Assembly (NCBI GenBank): GCA_949592205.1 | Contig: CATIUR010000001.1 | Location: 237,354,750-237,418,749 of the forward strand | Direction of reading: 5' to 3' | Source of the DNA: Helichrysum umbraculigerum | Taxonomy: Eukaryota > Streptophyta > Magnoliopsida > Asterales > Asteraceae | Length of the DNA: 64,000 bases | Shown: in pieces, positions 1 to 10,421 of the stretch | Position numbering within the stretch: the first letter of the stretch is position 1 | Layout: each line of letters starts with the position of its first letter | Position numbers and translations under genes: made by a program | The notes under the pieces: generated by a model | Seen by the model: only the letters and a program-made list of their open reading frames with translations | The model's database searches: none | What the model was told of the DNA's origin: nothing

Positions 1-89
1 GCGATCATTGGACGATACGATGCAGCCTTATCTGAAGTACCATCAAGATAAGCAGTAGTATTGTGACGTGCTTCGAAAACAAGAGCCAT
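1..89 (-). CDS. Third ORF of the copia element, N-terminal fragment
   Basis: The minus strand opens with ATG at 87-89 and reads 29 codons to the window edge without a stop, beginning MALVFEARHNTTAYLD. From memory this resembles the start of an accessory protein found downstream of pol in many Asteraceae copia elements and often misannotated as a host protein; its function is unknown to me. It lies about 2.1 kb downstream of pol in the same orientation, with a palindrome array and a TATA-like box in between. Only the N-terminus is visible, so the family assignment rests on a short match and on position. Confidence 0.45.
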   Translation of the reverse strand, partial: MALVFEARHNTTAYLDGTSDKAASYRPMI

Positions 90-129
90 ATCTGCAAAAA
101 GAAAGGGACATTTTGCAACTCGAAACAGA

Positions 130-930
130 TTAGCAAAAGTGTTACAAACTTCCTGGAAGTAGCGACGTAGGTACTGACGTCGCATAACACATAGCGACGT
201 TGAGATGTACGGCGCCAAAAAAATCAGAATAAATTGCAAAGCGACGTAACACTTGACGTCGCAGAAAATTCGAGCGACGTCAAGAGGGACGTCGCATTTT
301 GCAATTTACTGTGAATTTAATCACATTAATAAAAATAGCGACGTAGTGAGGGACGTCGCGTAGGACGTCGCGGTAAAAGGCGACGTAGGGAAGGGCGACG
401 TAGATAATTGATAATAATTAAGCAAAGCGACTTAGGCCATGACGTCGCAGCGTACGTCGCACCGACGAACAGTCGTCCCCAACCCAGAAAACCTAACCCT
501 CGATTTTAGGGGTTTTCAAAATCAAACGCACGAAAAGGTGCGGCTTACGATGATGATCACAAAAATATAATTTATAACACGTAATTCATACAATACACCA
601 TCGAATTTATCCAAAAACCCGAAACCCTTTAAACCGTAATACATAAATAGCAATTATCGCATAATTACACGGTGAAAAGAGGTGAGATTGGTACCTAAGT
701 GTGCGGAATAACGAGTATATCAAAAGTACGTGAATGAATCGGAATGAAAACAGCTACAAATCACAAAGATGCTCGAAAAAGTGCTACGTCGCAAATCGCC
801 AGAGGGTACGTCGCAGGCTACGTCTCAGGTGAATAGTGAATAGTGTGACGTGTTACGTCGCGGTTGAGACTATATATAGTCTAACCCTATGTGCGACGTA
901 GACTGGGACGTCGCAAGGGACGGCGAGAGG
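130..930. repeat. CGACGTCGC motif array upstream of copia third ORF
   Basis: Roughly twenty full or near copies of ACGTCGCA, GCGACGT or the palindromic core CGACGTCG occur here in both orientations, for example around 172, 254, 286, 350, 440, 790-860 and 895-940. The same motif fills the gag leader (8550-8870) and the LTR (9327-9433) of this element. Many copies are TGACGTCGC, which contains the TGACG and ACGT cores bound by plant bZIP/TGA factors; a regulatory role is inference. Confidence 0.8.
867..882 (-). promoter_or_regulatory. TATA-like palindrome, candidate internal promoter of the third ORF
   Basis: The 16-bp perfect palindrome AGACTATATATAGTCT sits inside the array, about 780 bp upstream of the third-ORF start on the minus strand. 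Its core is a good plant TATA box. The arrangement, motif array plus TATA, parallels the U3 of this element's LTR. There is no transcript evidence. Confidence 0.35.
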
Positions 931-2174
931 GACGTCGCATAGAGCAGTTAGGATGTGATTTGAGTCGATTTTGAATTTTTCAAAAACCGTTTACTCGTTA
1001 TTTTAGCAAATAATATCCAAATGACTCGTGACTTGGTAAAAAGAACTTAGAATAAAAATAAAGCATAAAATGAAATAACTAAACTAACTAAAAAAAATCT
1101 TTTTGGTATTTTCTTTAATATCACAAAAAGTAAAAATATAGCAGAATAAAATTACTAACACTCTATTTTTGGTGACGGAGTTGTTTTGTCTGTTTAGGGA
1201 TCATATCTGAATAACATGCATTTATTAGGAATAGTAAGTGTTATTTCGATCATCAGTATATTTGTCCATTTTAAATTTACGTGGCACATTTAAAACACCT
1301 TTTATAAAAATTATTTCAAGACGATTATTGGTATTGTTTGTCCACCTAAACATGTTACCTCCGTATTTGTGAGCTATCCTTTATTGTTAGTATGAATATT
1401 AATTTTGTGAAACCTATTATATGATATACTAATAAACTTTAGTAAAACACATAATACTGCATATTTTACAGACAAGGTAGATATTACAAGACCAAGTTTA
1501 TCTCGGCTATCTTGTAACATACACTTGACCTTCAAATTTAGGCATACATCAAACCGACTATGAAGATACTAGTGGCCCCAGATCTGTACTTAGTACAACA
1601 GAGGGTCCCTTAGTATGAACATAACAAGTTTGAGACTATTTGCATAACTAATGGATTCAGGTCTGTACGTGAATACAACAATAGTCACCATTAGTTAGGC
1701 GAATAACCATATTATTACTATATGCCAATTTTACATTTACATAATCATTATGACAGTATATGACATTACTTTCATTTATCAATTAAGACTTATGTCATAC
1801 ATCATATAACAATTTTCACAAAGTAATAGACAAGTTTTAATATTACTTCTTACTCACTCACAAACCGGTGTGTATCATGCCTACCAATACATCGTGTGAT
1901 GAAGATAATTTAAATAGAAACTGTTTTAAGTGTGTCAGATAAACCTACTGACACATCCAAGATAAACCTTAAAATTCCATTTTGTGCATGTCACCCGATG
2001 TACTATCATATCCCAAGTTGTTTACAAACACAACTTCAACGTCTATTTTAAAAATGTTGCAACCTTACGTTTTCTTTAATACTAAAGAGTATAAAGAGTG
2101 GCTATTGCGATGTTTTTTTTTTTTTTTAATAAAAAATGAATTTAAAATTTAAACTTAAAAATCCAAGTCACAAA
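931..2174. other. Noncoding spacer between copia pol and third ORF
   Basis: AT-rich sequence with no ORF of note and no recognisable protein in six frames. It contains a poly-T run near 2112-2126 and three short degenerate direct repeats (around 1575-1620, 1650-1690 and 1240-1350). It contains no LTR, which supports the view that the element continues to the left. Confidence 0.6.
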
Positions 2175-3791
2175 TCATTTCTTTGACTGAAAGAACCTTA
2201 AGCCTATCAGATTGACCAGTTCAATAAAACGTGATCGCAAAAAGGCTTTTGTGAAAAGGTCCGCACACTGCTTAAGGGTTTCTATATGTACGACATCTAT
2301 AAGGTGTTTCTCAAAGCAATCCCGTATAAAGTGGAACCTAAGTTTGATATGTTTGGTCTTAGAATGCTGTACGGGATTGTGTATGATAGATATAGCAGCT
2401 GTATTATCAATGTAAATAGGAGTCATAGAGAGATTGAACCCGTAATCGCGTAGTTGATGCTGAATCTAGAGAACTTGAGAACAGCAACTTGCAGCAGCAA
2501 CATACTCGGCTTCAGCTGTAGAAATAGCAACCGCAGTCTGCTTTTTGCACTGCCAGGAAACTAAGCGTGATCCAAGGAACTGACATCCTCCAGTAGTTGA
2601 CTTCATATCTACCTTGCAGCCACCAAGATCCGAATCCGAATAGGCAGTTAACTCGAAGTTTTTCTCGTTTGAATACCATAGACCCAGAGATGGCCTAAAA
2701 GCGAGATATCCAAAAATGCGTTTTACTGCCTTCATATGAGACACCTTCGGATTTGCTTGAAATCGAGAGCAGAGTGAAACGGCAAACACTATATCTGGTC
2801 TTGAGGCGGTCAGGTACATGAGAGAGCCTATCATTGAGCGATAGTCTTTCTCCTTGCAATCTTCGTCATCCTCATTAGGTCCAAGATTGTGTTTCACTTC
2901 AATTGGAGTGCCATAGTGTTTACAATCGAGCAATTCATACCGCTTTAACATGTCAGTGACATATTTTGACTGGTGTATATAAATTCCATTGTCTGATTGC
3001 TCGACCTGTAGTCCCAGAAAGAACGTGAGTTCCCCCATAGCACTCATTTCAAACTCAGATTTCATCAGTCTTTCAAAATCCTTGCACAACTGATCATTAG
3101 TTGATCCAAATATTATGTCGTCCACATAGACCCGAATAAGTAATAAATCCGCTCCTTCCCTTTTGATGAAAAACGTGCTATCAATCTGTCCTCTATCAAA
3201 ACCATTCTTCAGCAAGTACTTGGCAAGTCGCTCATACCAAAGTCGAGGAGATTGATGAAGACCATACAAAGCTTTCTTCAGCTTGCAAACATGATTAGGA
3301 TGCTTTGGGTCCTCAAAACCAGGAGGCTGACACACATAAATCACTGCGTCGACATCTCCGTATAGAAAAGCACACTTTACGTCAAGTTGATACACGCGGA
3401 ATCCTTTAAAAGAAGCATAGGCTAGAAAAATCCGAATTGATTCCAAACGAGTGACAGGAGCGAAAACTTCATCATAGTCAATACCTTCTAGTTGACTATA
3501 TCCTTGAACTACCAGACGGGCTTTATTTCGAGTAACTGCCCCACGATCATCCATTTTGTTACGGTAAACCCAACGAGTACCCGTCAAGTGAGCACCCTTG
3601 GGTAGAGGAACAATTTCCCAAACATTCATCTTGTTTATTTGCTGTAGTTCCTCCTGCATATCCTCGACCCAAGATGGATCTTTTAAGGCTTGTTCAACCT
3701 TTTTAGGTTCAATTTGAGACAAATGACATGAATCGATATGAGCTATAAGTCCCAAAAGCTGCTGAGCTGAAGTCTGCTTTGCTTGTTGTCA
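2175..3791 (-). pseudogene. Copia pol, reverse transcriptase and RNase H part
   Basis: Encodes a copia-type reverse transcriptase and RNase H. In the 429-residue ORF starting at 3755, the RT region carries the catalytic Asp in QLDVKCAFLYG (about residue 125) and the YVDD box (210-213). RNase H follows with AYSDSDLGG and TAEAEYVA. In-frame stops flank it: TGA at 3789-3791, joining the integrase ORF in the same frame, and TAG at 2466-2468 where the family usually has Trp. After that TAG the RNase H continues in frame to 2175, including CADLFTKAF. Both stops are explained by single C-to-T or G-to-A transitions, so the gene decayed by point mutation. RT DVKS is DVKC here, a minor departure. Confidence 0.9.
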
Positions 3792-5762
3792 TGTTTGAAC
3801 AGATGCATGAGGATCACCAATGATATTATCAATGGGGTGATCCTTATGTATACGAGTTTCTGGTATGGCAGTTGGCACAACGTCCACACCCAGATTGTTC
3901 AAATCTCCCTCAGTTTCGGGAGTAGCAGCAGACTCAGGAAAGGCTAACTCTTCTTCTTCCCCTTCATGTTCAGAAGTATATAAGTGAGAGTAGGCCATTG
4001 TTTCTTCCACTTCATCTTCTTCTTGAGGTTCCTCTAAAGGAGGCATGTTTGGATCATATGGAAGCTCCTTTGTGTAGTTATAAACTGTTTTAGAAGGAGC
4101 AGCCGAAGATGGTGGAGTAGGAGATGGTGTAGGTGTAGATGGTGGTGATTTGGTTGTTGTTTGTGGTAGTGTGGGTTTTGTTTGTGATGGTGTAGGTGTT
4201 GTTTGTGAAGGTGTAGGATTAGTTGGTGGAGGTGCGGGTGTTGCATTGGGAGATGGGTCGGATGGTTTATTATTAGCAGGTGTATTTTGAGTAAGATCAA
4301 GTCCATGAAGTATAGAAACCAATTCTTCCGTATCATCCTCTTCCGGAATATTGAAAGAGTTGAAGAGGTTTCCATAGTTGAAAAACCAATCCGGACCCGT
4401 TCCTTGAGGAGGTTCCGTATACCTTAAACATTTTACCTCAAACTGTTCCTCAATCTGATTCGTTGATTTGTTGAAGACTCTTTTGTTCGGAGAGTTGACT
4501 GAATATCCAAGAAAAATCCCTTCAACAGCTTTATCACCAAACTTAGAGACCTTATCTTTTGTAATCATGATCATGCATGGACACCCAAAGGGTTCTAGAA
4601 ACTGCAGATTTGGCTTACGGTTATTAAAAAGTTCATAACACGTTTTGTTCTTTTTCTTAACCGTGAGCACTCTGTTGAGAACATAACAGGCAGTATTAAC
4701 CGCCTCAGCCCAGAAGATGATTGGTAACTTGGAGTCAGCTAACATAGTCCGAGCTGTCTCGATGATTGTTCTATTCTTTCTTTCTGCGACTCCATTCTGT
4801 TGTGGAGTCCTTGGAGCACTGAATTGATGCTCAATACCTCTTGTAGCACAAAACAATTCGAGAGTTGAGTTCTTGAATTCAGTTCCATTGTCGCTTCGTA
4901 TCCTTTTCACCTTCAAGTTGCACAGATTTGCCAACTTGTCCAACAAATACACCAGAATATCAGGAGTCTCCCCCTTTGAGGTCAAAAAGTAAACCCACGA
5001 AAACCTTGAGTAGTTATCAGTAACTACCAAGCAGTAAGACCGACCACCAATGTTCTTTGTAGAGACTGGACCGAAAAGATCCATATGCAGTAGTTCCAAT
5101 GGTGCAGTAATGGAATTCACCTGCTTAGACTTATGGGACTTCTTACGTAGCTTTCCTTTTTGGCAAGGGATACAATCATCCTTTAGAGCAAATGACTGTT
5201 TTGGAACTCCTAGCACTAGGTCATTTTTAGTCAAGAAATTCATTTTTCGGAAATGAATGTGTCCCATTCGTCTGTGCCAAAGCAGTGAATCCTTTTCAGA
5301 AGCCTTAGACAAGAGACACGTATACTCGTTCGAGGTCTCAACAGTTCTCATGTTCATAATGTATGTGTCATTCTTTCTTGGTGCTCTCAGTAACACCCAT
5401 TCTTCCGGAATGACATACCCAGGCTTCAGTATCACGCACTCTGTCTTAGTGAACGCAGTGGTATAATCCTTATCACAGACCTGTGAAACACTTAGCAAGT
5501 TGTGCATAAGCTGTTCCACGTAGTTCACATTTTCAAAACTAACATTGCCGTTAGTTAGCGTTCCTCTTCCAGAAATGGTTCCTCCAGTATCTCCAGCAAA
5601 GGCAACATATCCTCCTGCGTATGGTTTAATATCCACAAGAAGAGATACATCGCCTGTCATATGTCGCGAGCAGCCGCTATCCAAATACCATTCACTATCT
5701 TTAATGCGTTCTGACTGATGCAACACACAAATGAAGGAGATTAGTGAGAAACGGTGACCCAA
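3792..5762 (-). pseudogene. Copia pol, protease and integrase part
   Basis: A 657-residue ORF read from about 5762. The aspartic protease motif LDSG is at residues 27-30 (D28). The integrase HHCC zinc site is H163/H168-H170 with C197 and C200. The catalytic triad is D228 (HMDLFG), D291 (RSDNGTEF) and E328 (GVAERKNR), with the 36-residue D-E spacing expected of the DD35E fold. The C-terminal part is a long Pro/Thr/Ser-rich linker (about 500-560) then an acidic stretch before RT. The ORF begins with TTG, not ATG: it continues gag-pol and is out of frame with gag, so a small indel near 5745 separates it from the upstream frame. The TGA at 3789-3791 cuts it from RT. Confidence 0.9.
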
Positions 5763-5893
5763 GCCTTTACAGACTTAGGTCGACCGTGGTCATCAACAAT
5801 AAGCACGTCAGATAGGATTTTATCTTTAAACAAATTAGAATTTTTATCTGATGTGTTATTGTTGACGACTGAAGAGTCAACATCAGACTCTTT

Positions 5894-8518
5894 TCATTTC
5901 CAAACTTTAGAAGGTTCGGAATCGATATTAGAAGTAATGTTGGGCTTTTGAATTGGCAAAGATTTTTGCTCAACATTACTTGGCTTCAAAACAGGCTTGG
6001 GAGAGTTTGAGTAACACCTAGGTGGAGATTTTGAAAAAGAATTTCTATAAACAGATGTCCTAGGCATCTCTCTCCCATAGCGCTGATTTGACAGCTTTGG
6101 ACATTCACGAATTAAATGTCCTTGTTTCTTGGAGTAGAAACAAGAACGAGTCTCAACAAACGGTTGAGGCTGAGGAATTACCACAAGAGATGGAGAAACA
6201 TTTCTAGAACATGAACATTGCGTACACGTCTTAGAAAGTGTTTGTTTTGGTTGAGAGGTTGAAGTTGAAGGTTTATCATACGAAACTCTTTCATTTACTA
6301 TTTTGTGTTGCAAAATCTTTACAGGTGACTGTAAAGTTTGTTGTTTCAAATTTAAAACCTTGGCTTTTCCCTTATTTGGTTGAACCTTAATTTCAGGTTC
6401 AACCTTTGAAATCACTTTTTCAGGTTTAACTTCAACTTTCTTAACCTCAGGATACTCCTGATCCGTAATGTCCTCAATCTCAACAATCTCCTCAAAACAG
6501 ATTGGAGATTCATTCTTTAGCTCAACTCTCTCCTCAACACTAACAGGAGATTCATTCACAGACTTAACAAACATTGGCAAGGGGTACTCTGGCCGCTTGG
6601 TTTTCTCCTTTGCCGGTTTGTTGTGTTTGGTCTCTTTAGCATCTTTAGCTTTTATACCGTAAAGCTTTGACCAATCAACTGGAATCTCTTCAAAGCCTTC
6701 CTTAACAGGCAGGGGACAGTGAGTAGTAGGAGGAGGGACTGAGTGGTATCCCAATCCCTCATTCTTTTTCCTACTTGTTCCATGCTTGCTAAGAATTTCA
6801 TTAAAGACAACCGTTGAAGAATTTGAACCTAAGATTTTACTCTTATAATTCTCATACTCATTTTTTAAATCTGTAAGTTCTTTCTTTAGTAGTTCAATTT
6901 CAACAAGATAGCTTTTAATGGCATCTTCTTGACTAAAAACCTTAGATTTATATTTCTGAGTATCTAACCGATGAGCCTCAAGATGTTTTTCATAAAGTTT
7001 CTCATTAGCTTTTAAAAAATTATTTGACTCGGTTAGTTTTTCATTCTTTTTCCTCAACTCTACGGTGTCTTTCTGATATGTCTTTAGAGATTCAGTTAAC
7101 TTAATGCATGAGATACAATTTAACGGTTCATCAGGTACCTCATTCACAATGTGAGCCATCAAACACTGTTGGTATTGCTGGGAGACAGCCGTCCAATCCT
7201 GACTTGTGGGCTCGAAAACAATCAGGGCATTATCAGCAGGCCCTTTCTTGGTAACTTCCATTTCTTTGGTCTTTGGAGGAGTAGAAGGTGTTGTGAATCC
7301 CGATGCTGGCATTTTGGGTTTCTCGCATTCCCTGGCGAAATGACCCAAGTTTTGACAATTGTAACACCGGACCTTACTCTTGTTAAATCCGAAGCCAGTC
7401 TTCCCGTCACCTTCCAAGCTTTTACGCCCTGTCCTCTGCAAAAACTTTTGAATTCTTCGGGTGATCATTGCCACATTCCAAGTTAGATCCATTTGCTCCA
7501 GATCATCTTCATCAAGCTGAGCATAGTCTTCCTTAGTCAACTCCAAAGTAAGATTCGGTTGAGTAACCAAATCCTTGTATGAGCTTAAGAAAGCTGTGTA
7601 AATGGCAGCTTGCTCCTGAATAGCAGGTGAGACTTGAACATGTTGTTGATTTGAAGAAGGTCCAGACATGAAAACAGAATGAATCCCATCGTAAGAAGAA
7701 GAAGAGGTTGATGAAGCATTTGTATTTGTCACGAAGGCGACTCCAGATCCATAAGTCTTTCCAGAGTTGAGTTGAACACCATACACACTAGGATTCTGAA
7801 CAGCAGCACCAGATCTTGTTTCTTTCTTCTTAATTTCCATCGTGTGAGCTTGAAGATCCCCTATCAAAGTATCCAAAGACATGTTTGCAAGTTCTTCATT
7901 TTCTTTTAAAAATTGAACTTTAACATCCCAAGAACTCGGCAACACATCCAGTAGCTTCTTATTGACTTCAATTGGAGGAAAAGTATAACCCCCTTCAAAC
8001 AACTCACCAACTAACCGTGAGTACCTAGTGAATAAAGAAGTTGTGTCTTCATCAGGAAGGATGTCAAAGATATCGTACTGTTTCTTAATTAGTTCGAGCT
8101 TGGCTTCCTTATACTTATCATTTCCTCCACAACGAGTTTCAATTGCCTTCCATAAATCAAATGCTGTTTCATGAGTTCTGAAAAGCCATAGAACATCTTT
8201 GGTTAAACACATTTTAATCATCGAAAATGACTTTCTCTCAGTATCAAAATCTTTCTTCTCCTCGGGAGTCATAGCTTTATAAGTCTTAGCAGGACGAATA
8301 CTACGGTATTCCCCTTCAGCTAATGGAGGTACATAACGCTCACGTAATGGTCCCCATAATTCTGGACAGTGAAAGTCAATGTATTGTTCAACACGGTCTC
8401 TCCAGTATACATAATCCATATCAGCTGTAAATAGTGGAGGTTTATTGCTTGAACCAATATCATTACTTTGCTTTATCATCTCCTTAAGTCCTCTAATGTC
8501 CTCTTTATCAGCGGTCAT
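5894..8518 (-). CDS. Copia gag polyprotein, long SIRE-like form
   Basis: An 874-residue ORF from a proper ATG at 8516-8518. The N-terminal third is the copia gag core (UBN2-like, with YVYWRDRVEQY and DLWKAIE). A CCHC zinc knuckle, CYNCQNLGHFAREC, lies near residue 383. A Lys/Glu-rich predicted coiled coil follows at about 485-575. A second knuckle near 790 reads CFYSKKQGHLIREC, where the second Cys is replaced by Ser and zinc binding is probably lost. Gag packages the element RNA into cytoplasmic particles. The ORF ends at TGA 5894-5896, but the same frame stays open for about 50 codons more, so this stop is probably a mutation inside gag-pol. Confidence 0.88.
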   Translation of the reverse strand: MTADKEDIRGLKEMIKQSNDIGSSNKPPLFTADMDYVYWRDRVEQYIDFHCPELWGPLRERYVPPLAEGEYRSIRPAKTYKAMTPEEKKDFDTERKSFSMIKMCLTKDVLWLFRTHETAFDLWKAIETRCGGNDKYKEAKLELIKKQYDIFDILPDEDTTSLFTRYSRLVGELFEGGYTFPPIEVNKKLLDVLPSSWDVKVQFLKENEELANMSLDTLIGDLQAHTMEIKKKETRSGAAVQNPSVYGVQLNSGKTYGSGVAFVTNTNASSTSSSSYDGIHSVFMSGPSSNQQHVQVSPAIQEQAAIYTAFLSSYKDLVTQPNLTLELTKEDYAQLDEDDLEQMDLTWNVAMITRRIQKFLQRTGRKSLEGDGKTGFGFNKSKVRCYNCQNLGHFARECEKPKMPASGFTTPSTPPKTKEMEVTKKGPADNALIVFEPTSQDWTAVSQQYQQCLMAHIVNEVPDEPLNCISCIKLTESLKTYQKDTVELRKKNEKLTESNNFLKANEKLYEKHLEAHRLDTQKYKSKVFSQEDAIKSYLVEIELLKKELTDLKNEYENYKSKILGSNSSTVVFNEILSKHGTSRKKNEGLGYHSVPPPTTHCPLPVKEGFEEIPVDWSKLYGIKAKDAKETKHNKPAKEKTKRPEYPLPMFVKSVNESPVSVEERVELKNESPICFEEIVEIEDITDQEYPEVKKVEVKPEKVISKVEPEIKVQPNKGKAKVLNLKQQTLQSPVKILQHKIVNERVSYDKPSTSTSQPKQTLSKTCTQCSCSRNVSPSLVVIPQPQPFVETRSCFYSKKQGHLIRECPKLSNQRYGREMPRTSVYRNSFSKSPPRCYSNSPKPVLKPSNVEQKSLPIQKPNITSNIDSEPSKVWK

Positions 8519-8549
8519 TTTAATTATTTAAACGAAAAACAAGTCTTCT

Positions 8550-8870
8550 GATATTAGCGACGTTGAGGGTAACGTCGCACCAATAGTATGCGACGGCGAG
8601 AGTGACGTCGCAAAAGGCAAAGGATTCAATTAAGAATCAGAAGTGAGCGACGTTGAGTGTCACGTCGCAGATGACGTCGCAGAGGACGTCGCAGATTCAC
8701 ACTACGTCGCAACAAGACGTCGCAACGCAATGTCGCAGGACTAATTAAAGTCAAAATAACGACGTCGCAGGTAACGTCGCAACTTTACGTCGCAAAGACT
8801 AATTAAAGTCAAAATCAGTAACGTCGCAAGCGACGTCGCAGCTGAGGTCGCAGATAACGTCGCAAAACGC
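8550..8870. repeat. CGACGTCGC motif array in copia gag leader
   Basis: About fifteen copies of (A/G)ACGTCGCA or its complement GCGACGT between the primer site and the gag ATG, several within a 10-20 base spacing at 8655-8780. This lies in the transcribed 5' leader, so hairpins are possible in RNA. Confidence 0.8.
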
Positions 8871-9081
8871 GCTGAGCAGCGGCCACAAACCCTAAAAAAC
8901 GAAGATTTTAACCCTAAACGAAATCCGAGAACGAAGATCGACGAAAACCTTCAAATTTCCCAGTAATACTGATCGAAAACCTGTAAAAACACAAAATAAA
9001 CGTGATAAACACGAAAACACACGAATATCACGTCCTTCAAATCCCAAACTCGATCCGTTAAGCCAAAAACGAGCACTTTCT

Positions 9082-9093
9082 GCTCTGATACCA
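9082..9093 (-). other. Copia primer-binding site, initiator tRNA-Met type
   Basis: The minus strand reads TGGTATCAGAGC, the classic plant copia primer site complementary to the 3' end of initiator tRNA-Met. It lies two bases inside the LTR end (9096), as expected, and fixes the element orientation. Confidence 0.92.
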
Positions 9094-9095
9094 GT

Positions 9096-9493
9096 TGTTT
9101 GTCCCTAACCTTGGATCTATACGAACCGAGTCAATCAATTGATGGCGGAAACAACAATTGACTAATCACACAATCACACGAATAATCAATACTCAATGAA
9201 TATCAAACGAAACGTATTATATTGATTATATTCGACTAGCTTTACAGAGATTTCGACAAATGGCGTTTAGGGTTTCGTCAACCCTAAACTGAAAACGAAA
9301 ATACGAATTTATACAAACTCTGGCACCTGCGACGTCGCACACGACGTCGCAGGCCCAAGCCCATGCGACGTTGACTACGTCGCAGGCCCAAAACCTGACG
9401 TCGCACCTGCGACGTTACACGCAACGTCGCAGGAATCAGGAAACTCAAAACTGATTACAAACTACAAGCTAGACCAACTGACAGACACAAACA
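9096..9493 (-). repeat. Copia 5' LTR (398 bp)
   Basis: Bounded by TGTTTGTCCC on the plus strand at 9096 and ACACAAACA ending at 9493, giving the inverted terminal repeat TGTTTGT/ACAAACA. The inner edge abuts the primer site; the outer edge abuts gypsy RNase H. On the minus strand it starts with a short U3, then the CGACGTCG array (9433-9327), then a TATA-like box. The partner LTR is outside the window, so its age cannot be estimated here. Confidence 0.88.
9307..9313 (-). promoter_or_regulatory. TATA-like box of the copia LTR
   Basis: The minus strand reads TATAAAT about 15 bases downstream of the last CGACGTCG motif in U3. Its place after the array matches the other LTR families in the window. 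It is a motif call only. Confidence 0.5.
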
Positions 9494-10015
9494 TGTACCA
9501 ACATTTTCATCCCTAGGGATCACATCGTGTTGTATATATTCCATGATCGGCTGCATCCATGATCCTGAATTGCCCCCAGAACCTGATGCATTCGATTTGT
9601 CTCCAGGTCGAGGATCCTCAATGTCACACACTTGCTCTTCATTGTGATCCTTATCAGCGATGGCAGGCGCTGCAATATGTATAATTGGTATTTTGACATC
9701 CGGTGGGATCCTTAGACTTGATCCCAGATTAGCCAAAGCATCCGCTTCAGTGTTGTCCTCACGTGGTACCCGTTGAATGTCGAAGATCTCGAAGCTACCG
9801 GCAAGATCCTTAACAATCTCCAAATACGCAGCTAATCTATCTACTTTTACAGTAAAAGATCCATTATAATGATTAGCAATTAACAATGAGTCAACATATA
9901 CATTTAAGTATTTTATTCCAATATCCCTAGCTAATTGTAATCCCGCAATTAATGCTTCATATTCTGCCTCATTATTTGTAGCTTGAAATTCACATCTTAT
10001 GGCTTGAGGCATGAT
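9494..10015 (-). pseudogene. Gypsy RNase H, C-terminal part
   Basis: The minus strand reads the second half of a gypsy RNase H, with NNEAEYEALIAGL carrying the catalytic Glu, the YVDS aspartate region and EDNTEADALANL. The reading frame continues exactly from the half at 19087 once the nested element and one 5-bp target duplication are removed. Downstream the frame runs into the copia LTR at 9493, adding about 14 foreign residues. This shows two independent insertions within roughly 170 codons. Confidence 0.9.
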
Positions 10016-10020
10016 ATCAC
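10016..10020. repeat. Target-site duplication ATCAC, left copy
   Basis: ATCAC immediately precedes the left LTR and is repeated at 19082-19086 immediately after the right LTR. Five bases is the expected length for LTR retrotransposon integration. Confidence 0.95.
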
Positions 10021-10274
10021 TGATAAACGCTCAAAAGTACTATATTTCAGTAGTATTTTACCCATATTCTTGAATGTTTTTATTACATTTTGTTAAGAAT
10101 AGATATTGATTTCGTTCATATTTGCAATTAGATGTGGAAATAGAGCGTTTATGAAGAAAGGAATGGAAAACAGTCAATAAAAGAGCTAAATGATGCGTAT
10201 TTGAAGAATAAAGTAAAGCCGAAGTTGAAGAAAAGAAGAAACGAAGAAAAGTCAAGAATCCGGCTGAAAATCTC

Positions 10275-10400
10275 ATCCATACGCCGTATGGAAATCCATA
10301 CGCCGTATGGATTGCAGCAGTGGAGGCCCAGGTTACGCGGACATGGGCTGGGCTTGAAATCAATCCATACGCCGTATGGAAATCCATACGCCGTATGGAT
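10275..10400. repeat. CCATACGCCGTATGG palindrome pairs in left LTR U3
   Basis: Copies at 10275-10291, 10294-10312, 10363-10380 and 10382-10400. Each is a near-perfect palindrome broken only at its central base. They form two tight tandem pairs about 50 bp apart. The same four sites recur in the right LTR (about 17771-17896), where the last copy has a g-to-a change. Confidence 0.9.
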
Positions 10401-10414
10401 CAAAATTCCAGAAA

Positions 10415-10421
10415 TATAAAA
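10415..10421 (+). promoter_or_regulatory. TATA box of the Athila-like LTR
   Basis: TATAAAA 14 bases after the last palindrome copy; the right LTR has the same arrangement. Motif and position only. Confidence 0.55.

Larger units (their letters stand above)
1..9493 (-). mobile_element. Ty1/copia LTR retrotransposon, SIRE/Maximus-like, left end outside window
   Basis: Read on the minus strand the order is 5' LTR (9096-9493), initiator-Met-type primer site, gag, protease, integrase, reverse transcriptase/RNase H, a 2-kb noncoding spacer and the start of a third ORF that leaves the window at base 1. The 3' LTR and left target-site duplication must lie outside. The right flank is the RNase H gene of the older gypsy element, so this copia inserted into it; the candidate right TSD is tgtac at 9494-9498. 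The coding part has two premature stops, a third stop at the gag end, and a frame change near 5745, so this copy is not autonomous. The order PR-INT-RT-RH is diagnostic of copia. A long gag with coiled coil plus an extra 3' ORF fits the SIRE/Maximus lineage; lineage is inferred from sequence style, without a tree. Confidence 0.9.

Noticed and set aside
1330..1350. TGTTTGTCCACC resembling the copia LTR start, considered as the left LTR
   Set aside because: Similarity ends after nine bases, and no matching LTR end or polypurine tract lies beside pol.
4034..4375. His/Leu-rich 113-codon minus ORF
   Set aside because: It overlaps the Pro/Thr-rich linker of copia pol in another frame; its composition is a shadow of that repeat.
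130..9433. Regularly recurring CGACGTCGC copies considered as a CRISPR-like array
   Set aside because: Spacing is irregular, both orientations occur, the unit is only 8-10 bp, and the context is a plant retrotransposon.
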